Shown piece after piece: positions 36,725 through 45,733 of a stretch of 64,000 nucleotides of DNA (position 1 is the stretch's first letter; every line of letters begins with the position of its first letter). The translations under genes and the position numbers were made by a program. Below the pieces are notes generated by a model. The model was not told the origin of the DNA and did no database searches. It saw only the letters and a program-made list of their open reading frames with translations. This stretch comes from Corynebacterium suranareeae (GTDB lineage Bacteria; Actinomycetota; Actinomycetes; Mycobacteriales; Mycobacteriaceae): NCBI RefSeq assembly GCF_002355155.1, contig NZ_AP017369.1, forward strand, positions 2,790,001 through 2,854,000, read 5' to 3'.

Positions 36725-37474
36725 TTACAAGCCTCTTTGGCGTTGTTGCTTTTGTAATTTCTTTTGCTGTTTCTTCGCTTTTAGAGCTGCGGGATCATCA
36801 GAAGTGATAAACGCACCTGCGCCGATTCCTCCGAGGGCGCCGAAAAGATGCCCTTGCCATGACACACCCATTTGGGTTGGAAGAAGCCCCCAAAATAGTC
36901 CAGAGTAAATAAACGCTAACACCACTCCGAGCAGGAATTGTTTAATGTCTTTGTTAAATATTCCCCGGACAATGAGGTATCCAAGCCAACCGTAAATTAG
37001 CCCGGAAGCACCGATGTGGTTGGTTCCGATACCGCCGAAGAACCAGGTACCCAGACCACCGATCAAGCCTGCAATGATGGTGACTTCCCAAAACACGCGC
37101 TTGCCGCTCATGCCTATCAGGAAGCTGAATATAAAACCTGGAACTGTATTTCCAATGAGGTGGCTAAAGCTTCCATGCAGCAGCGGTGAGGTGAAAATTC
37201 CCCACAATGCGCTGGTGTCTAAAGGGTGAATGCCAAAGCTGGTTAATTGAAAACCCGTGAGAAACGCCACCGCGATGGATAGTAAATGCACCACCCAAAT
37301 GACCACGACGTATCCCACCGCGATACTCAGCCCAGTGCGCACGGAGGATTTGTTTTTCAGCTGCTGGTTCAAGCTGGCGTTTGGCTTATTCCATGGCTGC
37401 ACCGGCCCACCTGTTGGTTGATACATGCCGGAGCTGCCAAAATTAGTGTTGTTATACGGGCTGTTGTAACTCAT
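36725..37474 (-). CDS. Rhomboid-family intramembrane serine protease
   Basis: A 249-residue membrane protein with about six helices and a Gly/Asn/Tyr/Pro-rich cytoplasmic N-terminus. The catalytic serine is in GASGLIYGWLGYL and the histidine in GHLFGALGG, the rhomboid dyad. The ATG at 37474 overlaps the upstream S58 peptidase stop (ATGA), so translation is coupled. A longer open frame to 37573 is not needed. Its position matches the mycobacterial rhomboid-like Rv1337 near murI. Substrate is unknown. Confidence 0.88.
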   Translation of the reverse strand: MSYNSPYNNTNFGSSGMYQPTGGPVQPWNKPNASLNQQLKNKSSVRTGLSIAVGYVVVIWVVHLLSIAVAFLTGFQLTSFGIHPLDTSALWGIFTSPLLHGSFSHLIGNTVPGFIFSFLIGMSGKRVFWEVTIIAGLIGGLGTWFFGGIGTNHIGASGLIYGWLGYLIVRGIFNKDIKQFLLGVVLAFIYSGLFWGLLPTQMGVSWQGHLFGALGGIGAGAFITSDDPAALKAKKQQKKLQKQQRQRGL

Positions 37475-38385
37475 GGTAGAAGTTCCCTGAAGCTTTTGAG
37501 CCCAAGTCCAGGACTCGCGGAAAGTATGGCGTCGATAATAGCGTCCTGCACGCAATCGGCCGCATGTGCGCACAGTTCTGCCAGGTCAACTGGGGTAACA
37601 CCGCTGCCATCACCGGAGGACATGGCAAAGAATGTGTCACCATCCATCGGGGAATGCGCAGGCCTTACCGCACGCGCCAAACCATCATGGGCCACCAGCG
37701 CCAAGCGCTTTGCTTGGGCTTTTGTCACAGGCGCGTCAGTTGCCACCACGCCGATGGTCGTGTTGAGGGTTTCTGCCGCGCTTTTTAGCTTTTCGACGCC
37801 CACCCCCTTTATTTCGGGCCTCCCAAACAGCGCACCAGTCTCTAGATCAACAACCTCACCTACCGGATTTGCCACCACCCCTGCTGCAACCGTGTATTTT
37901 CCAACCCGGCGCGAACTCTGCCCAAATCCACCGCGTAATCTTCCTGCGGTTGCTCCCGTCCCCGCCCCGACACTTCCCGAACCATTGTGCGTTCCAGCGA
38001 AAGCATTTTCTACTGCTTGTTCCCCATCAGCAGCAGTCGGCCGATTTTTTGGATCCCCCACCAACAAATCAAAAATCACAGCGCCTGGAACAATCGGCAC
38101 GATAGGACCTTCGGGGCGCACGGGAAAACCAATACCGCGTTTTTCCAGGGCTGTCATAACTCCATCAGCGGCTGCCAATCCAAACGCCGAACCACCACAC
38201 AACACCACGGCATGTGCTTGCTGAACAGAATTGTGTGGCTCTAAAAGATCCGTTTCTCTAGTGCCTGGGCCACCACCACGCACATCAACCCCCGCAAATG
38301 CACCGTTAGGTGCAATGACCACCGAGCAACCTGTATCCCCCTTGCTCACGTGGCCTAAAAGGAAGCCGGGGACGTCGATAAGCAT
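37471..38385 (-). CDS. P1/S58-family peptidase (DmpA-like)
   Basis: A 304-residue N-terminal-nucleophile-fold hydrolase of the P1 (S58) family. Visible features are VDVRGGGPGTRETDLL, LCGGSAFGLAAADGVM and VGAGTGATAGRLRGGFGQSS. In DmpA the chain cleaves itself before a serine; a candidate is the NGSGSVGAGTGAT region. Members act as aminopeptidases or amide hydrolases. The homologue Rv1333 occupies the same place in mycobacteria. The ATG overlaps the DUF2017 stop by 1 base (TAATG). Confidence 0.87.
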   Translation of the reverse strand: MLIDVPGFLLGHVSKGDTGCSVVIAPNGAFAGVDVRGGGPGTRETDLLEPHNSVQQAHAVVLCGGSAFGLAAADGVMTALEKRGIGFPVRPEGPIVPIVPGAVIFDLLVGDPKNRPTAADGEQAVENAFAGTHNGSGSVGAGTGATAGRLRGGFGQSSRRVGKYTVAAGVVANPVGEVVDLETGALFGRPEIKGVGVEKLKSAAETLNTTIGVVATDAPVTKAQAKRLALVAHDGLARAVRPAHSPMDGDTFFAMSSGDGSGVTPVDLAELCAHAADCVQDAIIDAILSASPGLGLKSFRELLP

Positions 38386-38924
38386 TAGTTCATCATAGCT
38401 TCCAGCAAGGATTCCTGATTATAAGCAAGCCACTGCACTAAATTTTCCCGATCTTCTTCGGCGGCTTCCCCACCGCGCACATCGCCTGATGCCACGTACA
38501 GGCGAATGTCATTGAGTGCTGCTAACCACGCATGCGCTTCCTCCTCAGAAGCCGACACCGCCACATTGCCATCAGGGCCAAGCGCATCATTGATCACGCG
38601 GAGATTTTCCAGCTTCGCACGGGTGATATCGCCCTCATGCAGCGAACGAAGGAAAGAATTATCCCCGTCATACTCCTCATCGCCCTCATGCTGAAAATCA
38701 GGCAACAACCGAGCCAACGCAGGATCAGTGGGTGCTTCCTTATGCCCACTAGTCATCCCAGTCATCTCAGCCAACGGATCCTTAGGCACAGACTGCGCCC
38801 GCTGAATCAACGCCTCACTTACCGCCGCCGATAAATCCCCCAGCACTTCCCGCTCCATCGGATCAAAAACCACCGAATAACGGACCTGGCGCATAAGGCC
38901 CTTTTTCTTCTTCCACTGCTGCAT
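38385..38924 (-). CDS. DUF2017 family protein
   Basis: A 179-residue soluble, mostly helical protein. The N-terminus is basic (KKKKGLMRQVRYSVVFDPME) and the C-terminal part has the DUF2017 pattern WLAALNDIRLYVAS and LVQWLAYNQESLLEAM. Actinobacteria keep it directly after clpS (Rv1332 in mycobacteria), which suggests a link to Clp protease adaptation, but no function is known. AGGAAG lies 8 bases before the ATG. It is 12 bases after clpS and coupled to the S58 peptidase. Confidence 0.85.
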   Translation of the reverse strand: MQQWKKKKGLMRQVRYSVVFDPMEREVLGDLSAAVSEALIQRAQSVPKDPLAEMTGMTSGHKEAPTDPALARLLPDFQHEGDEEYDGDNSFLRSLHEGDITRAKLENLRVINDALGPDGNVAVSASEEEAHAWLAALNDIRLYVASGDVRGGEAAEEDRENLVQWLAYNQESLLEAMMN

Positions 38925-38936
38925 AACGATAACTTC

Positions 38937-39239
38937 CTAACCTGCCTGCTGCATTGTTGCCCACAGCCCTGCGGTGTGGAGTTTCTTCACATCACCCTCC
39001 ACCTTGTCTTTCTCACCAGAACTCACCACAGCTTTGCCCTCAGTATGAACCTGCATCATCAACTCAGTGGCACGTTTCTTACTGAAGCCCAACACCGTTT
39101 GAAAAACATAGGTGACATAGCTCATGAGATTGACCGGATCATCCCACACGATGCACAACCACGGCAGGTTCTCACTAGACAACGTGTGCACATCAAGCTC
39201 AACGTCGGGCGTGGCAAGCGGCGCAGAAGGCGATGACAT
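38937..39239 (-). CDS. clpS: ClpS, adaptor of the ClpAP/ClpCP protease
   Basis: Delivers N-degron substrates to the Clp chaperone-protease. From the ATG at 39239 the protein has 100 residues. The conserved core reads [20 protein letters not shown], then [24 protein letters not shown]; the DDPVN turn and the MxxVHxxG pattern are diagnostic. Upstream in-frame starts (39311, 39359) would add residues that the family lacks. It is the first gene of the clpS, DUF2017, S58 peptidase, rhomboid unit. Confidence 0.93.
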   Translation of the reverse strand: MSSPSAPLATPDVELDVHTLSSENLPWLCIVWDDPVNLMSYVTYVFQTVLGFSKKRATELMMQVHTEGKAVVSSGEKDKVEGDVKKLHTAGLWATMQQAG

Positions 39240-39557
39240 ATTAGAGATTTCTTTCACGCTTTCCGCAGCCTTCACTGCCGGTGGGTAGTGAATTGGGTTT
39301 TGCCTATTCATGACAAATAGCCTAGTCAACAACCAAGTGTTGGCGCAGAGTAGTCGCACTTTTCCCGCGAAAAATTACGTCATAGGTGATACATCACCCA
39401 ACTATTTATCCTCTAACCTGCAAGAATGCTGCAATAACCGACATCGCATTTCACTATTCATTCTGATAGCCTTTTTCCTGAAAATGCACTAAACATTTAA
39501 TTTTGTTGACCTATCAATGCTGGTTTGAAGCACAAACCAGAGCGGAAGGACCATCTG

Positions 39558-40109
39558 ATGGAAGGCCTCGCAGCACAAGCGCGTGCCCTGCTGGAAAAAT
39601 GGGGTGTTGCGCCAACGCATGCCCAATTCATTGAGTCCATCGCAAAGGCCATCCCCATTTTGTCCATCCTGCTGACTCTCATCGTCACGTTGAATGGCAT
39701 CTCCACGGGTAAAGCCCCTGAGTCTCCCGCGCTGTCTCAGGTGCGGACGGATGTTGTAAACAAGATCAATAATGTGCGCGGTGGCGAAGGGCTCTTGATC
39801 CTTACAGCGGACCTCAACCTGCACACTGCTGCCCAGGAAATTGCAGAAAGAAATGCAGAAGCTGGCACTGAGGAAGAAGTTCCAGACCCTGAAGGAAATT
39901 TGGTAGTTCTCCAGCAAAATCTCCCCTACGCTGACGCCAATGCCGACACCATCGTTGATAGGTTCTTGGCCTCACCAGCACATGCGGAACTCTTACTCGC
40001 CAATGACTACGAAGCCGTCGGAGTTGGTGTTGCATACAAAGGTGATCACGCGTGGGTAGTGGTGCAGTTCACTGTGCCTGCACTCGAGTCCGTAGAATCA
40101 ACAGAGTGA
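39558..40109 (+). CDS. CAP/SCP-domain protein with N-terminal membrane anchor
   Basis: A 183-residue protein. One hydrophobic helix (about 28-50, IAKAIPILSILLTLIVTLNG) anchors it, and residues about 60-175 look like a compact CAP (SCP/PR-1) domain: VRTDVVNKINNVRGGEGLLI, then LNLHTAAQEIAERNA, and a final YEAVGVGVAYKGDHAWVVVQ. GGAAGGA lies 7 bases before the ATG at 39558; a TTG at 39525 is less likely. The pncB start codon overlaps its stop (GTGA), a surprising pairing of a surface protein with an NAD enzyme. Function is unknown. Confidence 0.78.
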   Translation: MEGLAAQARALLEKWGVAPTHAQFIESIAKAIPILSILLTLIVTLNGISTGKAPESPALSQVRTDVVNKINNVRGGEGLLILTADLNLHTAAQEIAERNAEAGTEEEVPDPEGNLVVLQQNLPYADANADTIVDRFLASPAHAELLLANDYEAVGVGVAYKGDHAWVVVQFTVPALESVESTE

Positions 40110-41446
40110 ATACCAATCCTTCAGAATTTTCCCCCACCAGATCCACAGCTCTATTAACTGATAAATACGAGCTGACCATGCTTCAAGCAGCACTTGCAGA
40201 CGGCTCAGCCGAACGCCCCTCCACATTTGAGGTCTTTAGCCGCCGCCTTCCAAACGAGCGTCGCTACGGCGTCGTTGCAGGAACTGCCCGTGTCTTGAAA
40301 GCAATCCGTGACTTTGTATTCACAGAGGAACAACTCGCCGATCTTGATTTCTTAGATGACCGCACCCGCGAATACCTACGCAACTACCGCTTCACCGGCC
40401 AAGTAGATGGTTACCGCGAAGGCGAAATTTACTTCCCACAATCCCCTCTACTGACAGTCCGCGGCACCTTTGCCGAATGCGTCATCTTAGAAACCGTCAT
40501 CCTATCCATCATGAATGCGGATTCTGCCGTAGCATCCGCAGCAGCCCGCATGGTTACCGCAGCAGACGGACGCCCCATCATTGAGATGGGATCACGCCGC
40601 ACCCACGAATACGCAGCCGTGACCGCATCCCGTGCAGCTTACCTCGCAGGTTTTTCCACCACCTCCAACCTTGAAGCGGCCTACCGCTACGGCATCCCAG
40701 CGTCTGGTACCTCGGCTCACGCCTGGACTCTTTTGCACATCAACGACGATGGCACCCCCAACGAAGCAGCAGCTTTTAAAGCACAAATTGATTCCCTCGG
40801 CGTTGACACCACCTTGCTTGTCGATACCTACGACATCACCCAAGGTGTAAAAACAGCCATCGAAGTAGCAGGCCCAGACCTAGGTGGCGTCCGCATCGAC
40901 TCCGGTGACCTCGGTGTCCTTGCCCGCAAAGTCCGCAAACAGCTCGATGATCTCAATGCCCACAACACCAAGATCGTGGTCTCCTCCGACCTGGATGAAT
41001 TCGCCATCGCAGGTCTTCGCGGCGAACCAGTTGACGTCTTCGGTGTAGGCACATCCGTAGTCACCGGCTCTGGCGCACCAACAGCAGGGTTGGTATACAA
41101 AATCGTCGAAGTTTCAGGACACCCCGTAGCTAAACGCTCCCGCAACAAAGAAAGCTATGGCGGCGGCAAAAAGGCAGTGCGCACCCACCGCGCATCAGGT
41201 ACCGCCATCGAAGAAATCGTCTACCCATTTGATGCAGAAGCACCAGATACCGGCAAGCTCGACACCTTGAACCTGACCATCCCATTGATGCGAGATGGAG
41301 AAATCGTTCCAGGTCTACCAACCCTGGAAGATTCCCGCGCATACCTAGCCAAGCAGCTGGTGTCTTTGCCATGGGAAGGCTTGGCGCTCTCACGTGATGA
41401 GCCTGTACTACACACTCGCTTCGTGGGTTTCCCACCAGTGGCATAG
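40106..41446 (+). CDS. pncB: Nicotinate phosphoribosyltransferase
   Basis: Converts nicotinate and PRPP to nicotinate mononucleotide, the step after nicotinamidase in NAD salvage. It has 446 residues from the GTG at 40106. Family features are LLTDKYELTMLQAAL at the start, FEVFSRRLPNERRYGVVAG, the central GTSAHAWTLLH, VDTYDI and the phosphate-binding region RIDSGDLGVLARKV. The GTG overlaps the stop of the CAP gene by 4 bases, so translation is coupled. Next to dinG it matches the mycobacterial pncB1-dinG pairing. Confidence 0.94.
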   Translation: MNTNPSEFSPTRSTALLTDKYELTMLQAALADGSAERPSTFEVFSRRLPNERRYGVVAGTARVLKAIRDFVFTEEQLADLDFLDDRTREYLRNYRFTGQVDGYREGEIYFPQSPLLTVRGTFAECVILETVILSIMNADSAVASAAARMVTAADGRPIIEMGSRRTHEYAAVTASRAAYLAGFSTTSNLEAAYRYGIPASGTSAHAWTLLHINDDGTPNEAAAFKAQIDSLGVDTTLLVDTYDITQGVKTAIEVAGPDLGGVRIDSGDLGVLARKVRKQLDDLNAHNTKIVVSSDLDEFAIAGLRGEPVDVFGVGTSVVTGSGAPTAGLVYKIVEVSGHPVAKRSRNKESYGGGKKAVRTHRASGTAIEEIVYPFDAEAPDTGKLDTLNLTIPLMRDGEIVPGLPTLEDSRAYLAKQLVSLPWEGLALSRDEPVLHTRFVGFPPVA

Positions 41447-41450
41447 TGTA

Positions 41451-41507
41451 AACCTGCTTTACCTGCTTTACCTTGGGGTAGGTGAAGCAGGTTCAACTGG
41501 TTTTTAT
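41451..41507 (+). terminator. Terminator of pncB
   Basis: AACCTGCTT pairs with AAGCAGGTT across an inner stem (TACC/GGTA) and is followed by GGTTTTTAT. Confidence 0.7.
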
Positions 41508-41525
41508 AGCGGCAGTTTCCTAGTA

Positions 41526-41571
41526 CCGTCATATTCGACCAAATCCATAGTCGTTTTAAAGATCCTTGGTC
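41526..41571 (-). repeat. Dispersed 46-bp repeat, copy 2 (inverted)
   Basis: Inverted copy of 23083-23128: a 25-base exact block (41526-41550), a different 10-base spacer, and an 11-base exact block (41561-41571). The following 80 bases hold two GGTCACCAG and two CCGAAAA words, part of the same local repeat texture. Confidence 0.8.
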
Positions 41572-41786
41572 ACCAGCGCTGGTTTGCGTGTCCGAAAACC
41601 GGTGTAGGAGACCAAAACCTGGCTCCGAAAAGTCCTTTTTGGTCACCAGAGAAAGTGGCCCTGCGAAAATCGTCCGGTCGCGTTAAAAGCACGAAACAAA
41701 AGCGTGAATGCCACACTCTAAACCTGGATATGCACCTAGAACTCACGGCTTAGGCTTTCGCCACCGATCTGGATAGACTTTGAACA

Positions 41787-43778
41787 ATGTCTGCGCCTGA
41801 ATCCCCCACCCCAGATCCGTTGAATGCTTCCACCGAAGAATTGTTATCCGCTGCCGTTGAAGCATTAGGTGGCGCTCGTCGTGCTGGTCAGGAAGCAATG
41901 GCAAAAGCTGTCACTAAAGCTTTTGACAATAAGCGGCATTTGGCGGTGCAGGCTGGTACGGGTACGGGTAAATCTCTGGCTTATCTTGTGCCGGCGATTC
42001 GTCATGCGCAGAAATCAGATTCCCCTGTTGTTGTCTCTACTGCAACGATTGCGTTGCAGCGCCAGTTGGTTAATCGGGATCTTCCTCGTTTGGTCGATGC
42101 GTTGGAACCGCTGATGGAGCGGCGCCCTACCTTTGCGATCATGAAGGGCCGATCCAACTATTTGTGCATGAATAAGGTGGCTCGGCAAGAAGAACTCAAC
42201 CAGGAAGATGCCCTGATTGAGCAGGAAGATATCTCTTGGCTGGGTAAGCACATTGTGCGTCTTAATGAGTGGGCAAATGAGACGGAAACTGGTGACCGCG
42301 ATGATTTGGATCCAGGCGTGCCAGATCTTGCGTGGAAGCAGGTTAGCGTCACGGCAAGAGAATGCATTGGTGCATCTCGCTGCCCGCATGGTGAGGATTG
42401 TTTTGCAGAGGTCGCTCGGGCGAAAGCCAAGGAAGCTGATGTGGTTGTCACCAACCATGCTTTATTAGCCATTGACGCTTTAGCCGATATTTCAGTCCTT
42501 CCTGATCACGATGTGGTGGTCATTGATGAGGCTCATGAATTAGATGGTCGTATCACTGCGGTGGCTTCTGCAGAGATCACCGTGAATTCCCTCAACTTGG
42601 CTGCTCGTCGTGCCGCTAAATTGGATTCCGATAAGCGGGAAGAACGCGTCCAGGAAATCGCTGGTGATTTGGAAACACTGTTGCAAACCATGCAGCCTGG
42701 TCGGTGGAATGACAGGGATGAGGGATCCAAAGGCACGTTGGTGGCTCTGAAGGATGCGTTGTGGGCGTTGCGAGCTCAGATCGCGGGAGCCCCTGAAGGC
42801 GAGGCTGCCAATGATCCGGAGCGTTTTGCCGAGCGTCAGAACCTCAGCAACCACTTGATGGAAATCCACGACGCTATCGTGCGTATTTTGGAGGTGTTTG
42901 CGGAGGAGGATCCCTCCAAGCAGTACGACGTGGTGTGGCATAACCATGACGATCGACGCGGAGATTCCCTTAACGTCGCTCCACTTTCCGTAGCTGGGTT
43001 GTTGCATGAGAAGCTGTTTGCGGAAAACACCGTTGTGCTTGCCAGCGCCACGTTGACCATCGGTGGAAACTTCAATGCGATGGCTGCCAGCTGGGGTCTT
43101 CCTAAAGGCTCATGGGATTCCCTCGATGCGGGCACACCATTTGATCCTGCCAAATCCGGCATCTTATACACCGCTCGTCATCTTCCCGATCCCGGACGCG
43201 ATGGATTGCCCGAGGAAACCCTTGATGAAATCTACGAATTAATTACTGCGGCGGGCGGGCGAACGTTGGGGCTCTTTTCGTCGAAACGCGCTGCAGAGCA
43301 AGCCACCAAGGCGATGCGCTTGCGCCTGCCGTTCGATGTGCTCTGCCAGGGCGATGACAATACTGCGGCGCTGGTGAAGAAATTTGCCGACAGCGAAAAC
43401 ACCTGCCTTTTTGGCACCCTCACGCTGTGGCAGGGGGTCGATGTTCCCGGCCGTTCGCTGTCATTGGTGCTCATTGACCGCATCCCATTCCCCCGCCCCG
43501 ACGATCCGCTTCTGCAAGCCCGCAAAGAGGCAGCAGACGCCGAAGGTCGCAACGGTTTCATGGAGGTTGCTGCCACCCACGCAGCACTTTTAATGGCGCA
43601 GGGCGCAGGGCGGTTGTTAAGGCACGTCGGCGACCGCGGCGTGGTTGCAGTGCTAGACCATCGCTTATCGACGAAACGTTACGGCGGGTTCCTTCGCTCC
43701 TCCATGCCTCGCTTTTGGGAAACCACCAACCCTGACACGGTGCGCGCGGCCCTGAAACGGTTGGTCGCTGCCAAATAA
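41787..43778 (+). CDS. dinG: DinG-type iron-sulfur DNA helicase
   Basis: An XPD/DinG superfamily 2 helicase of 663 residues that unwinds DNA 5'-3' in repair. Walker A AGTGTGKS is at 56-63 and the DEAH box (VIDEAHEL) at 247-250. Four cysteines placed as in Fe-S helicases are at 127, 193, 199 and 205. C-terminal motifs are LFGTLTLWQGVDVPG and MAQGAGRLLRHVGDRG (Q-x-x-G-R). No nuclease domain is fused. It lies after pncB on the same strand but a terminator and a 340-base gap separate them. Confidence 0.93.
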   Translation: MSAPESPTPDPLNASTEELLSAAVEALGGARRAGQEAMAKAVTKAFDNKRHLAVQAGTGTGKSLAYLVPAIRHAQKSDSPVVVSTATIALQRQLVNRDLPRLVDALEPLMERRPTFAIMKGRSNYLCMNKVARQEELNQEDALIEQEDISWLGKHIVRLNEWANETETGDRDDLDPGVPDLAWKQVSVTARECIGASRCPHGEDCFAEVARAKAKEADVVVTNHALLAIDALADISVLPDHDVVVIDEAHELDGRITAVASAEITVNSLNLAARRAAKLDSDKREERVQEIAGDLETLLQTMQPGRWNDRDEGSKGTLVALKDALWALRAQIAGAPEGEAANDPERFAERQNLSNHLMEIHDAIVRILEVFAEEDPSKQYDVVWHNHDDRRGDSLNVAPLSVAGLLHEKLFAENTVVLASATLTIGGNFNAMAASWGLPKGSWDSLDAGTPFDPAKSGILYTARHLPDPGRDGLPEETLDEIYELITAAGGRTLGLFSSKRAAEQATKAMRLRLPFDVLCQGDDNTAALVKKFADSENTCLFGTLTLWQGVDVPGRSLSLVLIDRIPFPRPDDPLLQARKEAADAEGRNGFMEVAATHAALLMAQGAGRLLRHVGDRGVVAVLDHRLSTKRYGGFLRSSMPRFWETTNPDTVRAALKRLVAAK

Positions 43779-43813
43779 GTGTCGGGTGTGACAGACGTGT
43801 GAGCAACTTTTTA

Positions 43814-43876
43814 AAAACCAAACAGGCGTGCCAAGATTCTCGGTTTTTCAGAATTCTTGGCACGCCTGTCTGTTTT
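43814..43876. repeat. Dispersed palindrome, unit 3
   Basis: AAAACCAAACAGGCGTGCC pairs with GGCACGCCTGTCTGTTTT and further AAGATT with AATTCTT. The inner bases AGGC/GCCT differ from other units yet pair. It follows the dinG stop and probably works as a terminator. Confidence 0.8.
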
Positions 43877-43887
43877 GAGGAGAGGTA

Positions 43888-43946
43888 AACCAAACATACG
43901 TGCCAAAGATTCGGGGTTTTCAAGATTCTTGTCACGTATGTTTGGT
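43888..43946. repeat. Dispersed palindrome, unit 4
   Basis: ACCAAACATACGTGCCAA pairs with TTGTCACGTATGTTTGGT. The inner ATAC/GTAT pair is again unique to this unit. It lies 11 bases after unit 3, as units 1 and 2 lie in tandem at 36 kb. Confidence 0.8.
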
Positions 43947-44067
43947 CGAGTCCCAATAATGGCTCCAACCCGTAAAAGTCATACCCCCCGAGGAGCGTTT
44001 CTAAGAGGTTTTCACGGCTTCGTCCATACATATGTTCATTTGGAAAACTCGAGGCTTTAAATCGGCT

Positions 44068-44934
44068 CTACTGGCGCTGCATGATTGGCCCACCAATGGA
44101 GTTCTGGAATGCATATGCGTAAAGCAGGTAGGTCAATGGCGTGGTAACCAAAACACCGATCACGATCGCCCCACCGAGGAAATTCAACGCAAAAGCAGCA
44201 AGCAGGAGCAAGATTGTTACACCGATATTTTTAGAAACCGCTTTCCAGCTGGCAGAAAACGCATCCCCAACAGTGACATCACGGAGTTGGAATGCAGCAG
44301 GAACCGCGAACACCAATACGACAGCCGCTACGATACCTGGGATAACCAGCAACAATGTACCGATCATGGTCACGATAGCCACCAAAATATAAATTCCTAG
44401 CGCCTTGCCCAGGCCCTGGAATTTAAAGAAACTTTGCACATTAATCTGCTCGCCACGAACAACGCGTGCCGCGTTTCGATAGCAGTTTAGTGTCCACACG
44501 AAACTGATGACGAACATTAGTGCCATCACAATAAACCCAACAATGCTCATTCCACCTAGGCTTGCCATGATGGCTGCTTCTGAATCAGCTGTCGATGCAG
44601 CGATGACACCAAACATTGGGATAAACCACACCAGCATCAGAAGGAACGTGATTGCATAAAACACGAGGGTGGCTAGAACCCATGCCTGCCAGGTCGCCAC
44701 AAAGCCCTTCCAGGCCTGCCCAAAAACAACACCTAGGTCAAAGGGACGCCACTGCACTTCTTGGATAGAAGGCTGTGGTGTATCAGATGAAATTGGGGTG
44801 TTATAAGCGCCATAGCCTTGATGGAAAGGCTGTCCGTAGGGTTGGCCATAATTTTGCTCACCAGACGGGTTACCAAATTGGGAATTCCAGTTATTCTCAT
44901 CGCCGGGGTTTTGCGATCCATAAGGGCTTGTCAT
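44068..44934 (-). CDS. Multi-helix membrane protein with Gln/Gly/Tyr-rich N-terminus
   Basis: A 288-residue protein. The first 60 residues are rich in Gly, Gln, Asn, Tyr and Pro (GQPYGQPFHQGYGAY) and likely cytoplasmic and disordered. The rest has about six hydrophobic segments, in pairs around 75-120, 125-165, 190-230 and 245-275. Similar Gly/Tyr/Gln-rich membrane proteins are common in corynebacteria and mycobacteria, without known function. AAAGGA lies 8 bases before the ATG at 44934. It converges on dinG across the palindromic repeats. Confidence 0.75.
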   Translation of the reverse strand: MTSPYGSQNPGDENNWNSQFGNPSGEQNYGQPYGQPFHQGYGAYNTPISSDTPQPSIQEVQWRPFDLGVVFGQAWKGFVATWQAWVLATLVFYAITFLLMLVWFIPMFGVIAASTADSEAAIMASLGGMSIVGFIVMALMFVISFVWTLNCYRNAARVVRGEQINVQSFFKFQGLGKALGIYILVAIVTMIGTLLLVIPGIVAAVVLVFAVPAAFQLRDVTVGDAFSASWKAVSKNIGVTILLLLAAFALNFLGGAIVIGVLVTTPLTYLLYAYAFQNSIGGPIMQRQ

Positions 44935-45007
44935 CACAACGTCCTTTTACTTGTAGGCAGTAGACAAACCCCACGTTACAAGGGACGTTGGATAACTGCC
45001 TGCTATG

Positions 45008-45733
45008 TTATGGAATCGCAACAACCGTAACGGTGTTTGGTGCGACCTCTGTGAAGCCGCCATCGTGAACCGGAACAGCACCCGGGGTATCAATGAGGCG
45101 CATGAATTCTTCTTTTGACACTTCCCTGACGTGGAGTGCGAAATTATCACTTTCCCATTGTTGGACCCACTCAAAAGGTCGGTGAGCAGCCAACAGCATA
45201 GAAGCATGTCCGACCTGCGCAGCGGCCTTTCCAAGTGTCATTTCCAAAGAACCATCGATGTAGATTGTGGGGAAATCATCAACGATCGGGTTGGGATCAT
45301 CAAGAGGCAGTTCCGTGCCAGAAATCTGCAATTTCTTAATATCTGCAGGGACATCCACCACCGCGCTGGGAACGAATGCACGTACTTGTGCGGCATCGTC
45401 TTCGACCGTGACGCCGGGCAAATTTTGCACCCGATCCCACGCTGCGTTACGAGCGCGACGCGCCACTTTTCTAATCAAATGGCCGTACCAGCGTTCGAGT
45501 GCTGCCCGAAACTCCGGGTCGCTTGCCACACGCTCATCAAGACACAGCTTGACCACACTTCGGGCTGCAGCTTCCAAAACATCAGTGCGCCTAGGCGGGT
45601 TCTGCTTTGGAATGTGCAATGCAATTTGCATGGCCTGCACGGTGGCAGGATCCGAAGGATCCTCGCTATGTGGCCCGTCGCTGACTCGGGCCTTGAGGAG
45701 GAGGTGGGCGTCGAAAAGCGAATTTTTAGGCAT
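45008..45733 (-). CDS. Peptidyl-tRNA hydrolase 2 (Pth2-like) family protein
   Basis: A 241-residue protein. The C-terminal half (about 140-210) contains a PTH2-type core: MTLGKAAAQVGHASMLLAAH. The N-terminal half is helical with basic patches (GHLIRKVARRARNAAWDRV). Pth2 enzymes, mostly archaeal and eukaryotic, release peptides from tRNA; the bacterial relatives are little studied. Its ATG lies inside the last codons of serB (8-base overlap), so the two are coupled. The start of the gene contains one exact copy of the repeated 13-mer. Confidence 0.75.
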   Translation of the reverse strand: MPKNSLFDAHLLLKARVSDGPHSEDPSDPATVQAMQIALHIPKQNPPRRTDVLEAAARSVVKLCLDERVASDPEFRAALERWYGHLIRKVARRARNAAWDRVQNLPGVTVEDDAAQVRAFVPSAVVDVPADIKKLQISGTELPLDDPNPIVDDFPTIYIDGSLEMTLGKAAAQVGHASMLLAAHRPFEWVQQWESDNFALHVREVSKEEFMRLIDTPGAVPVHDGGFTEVAPNTVTVVAIP

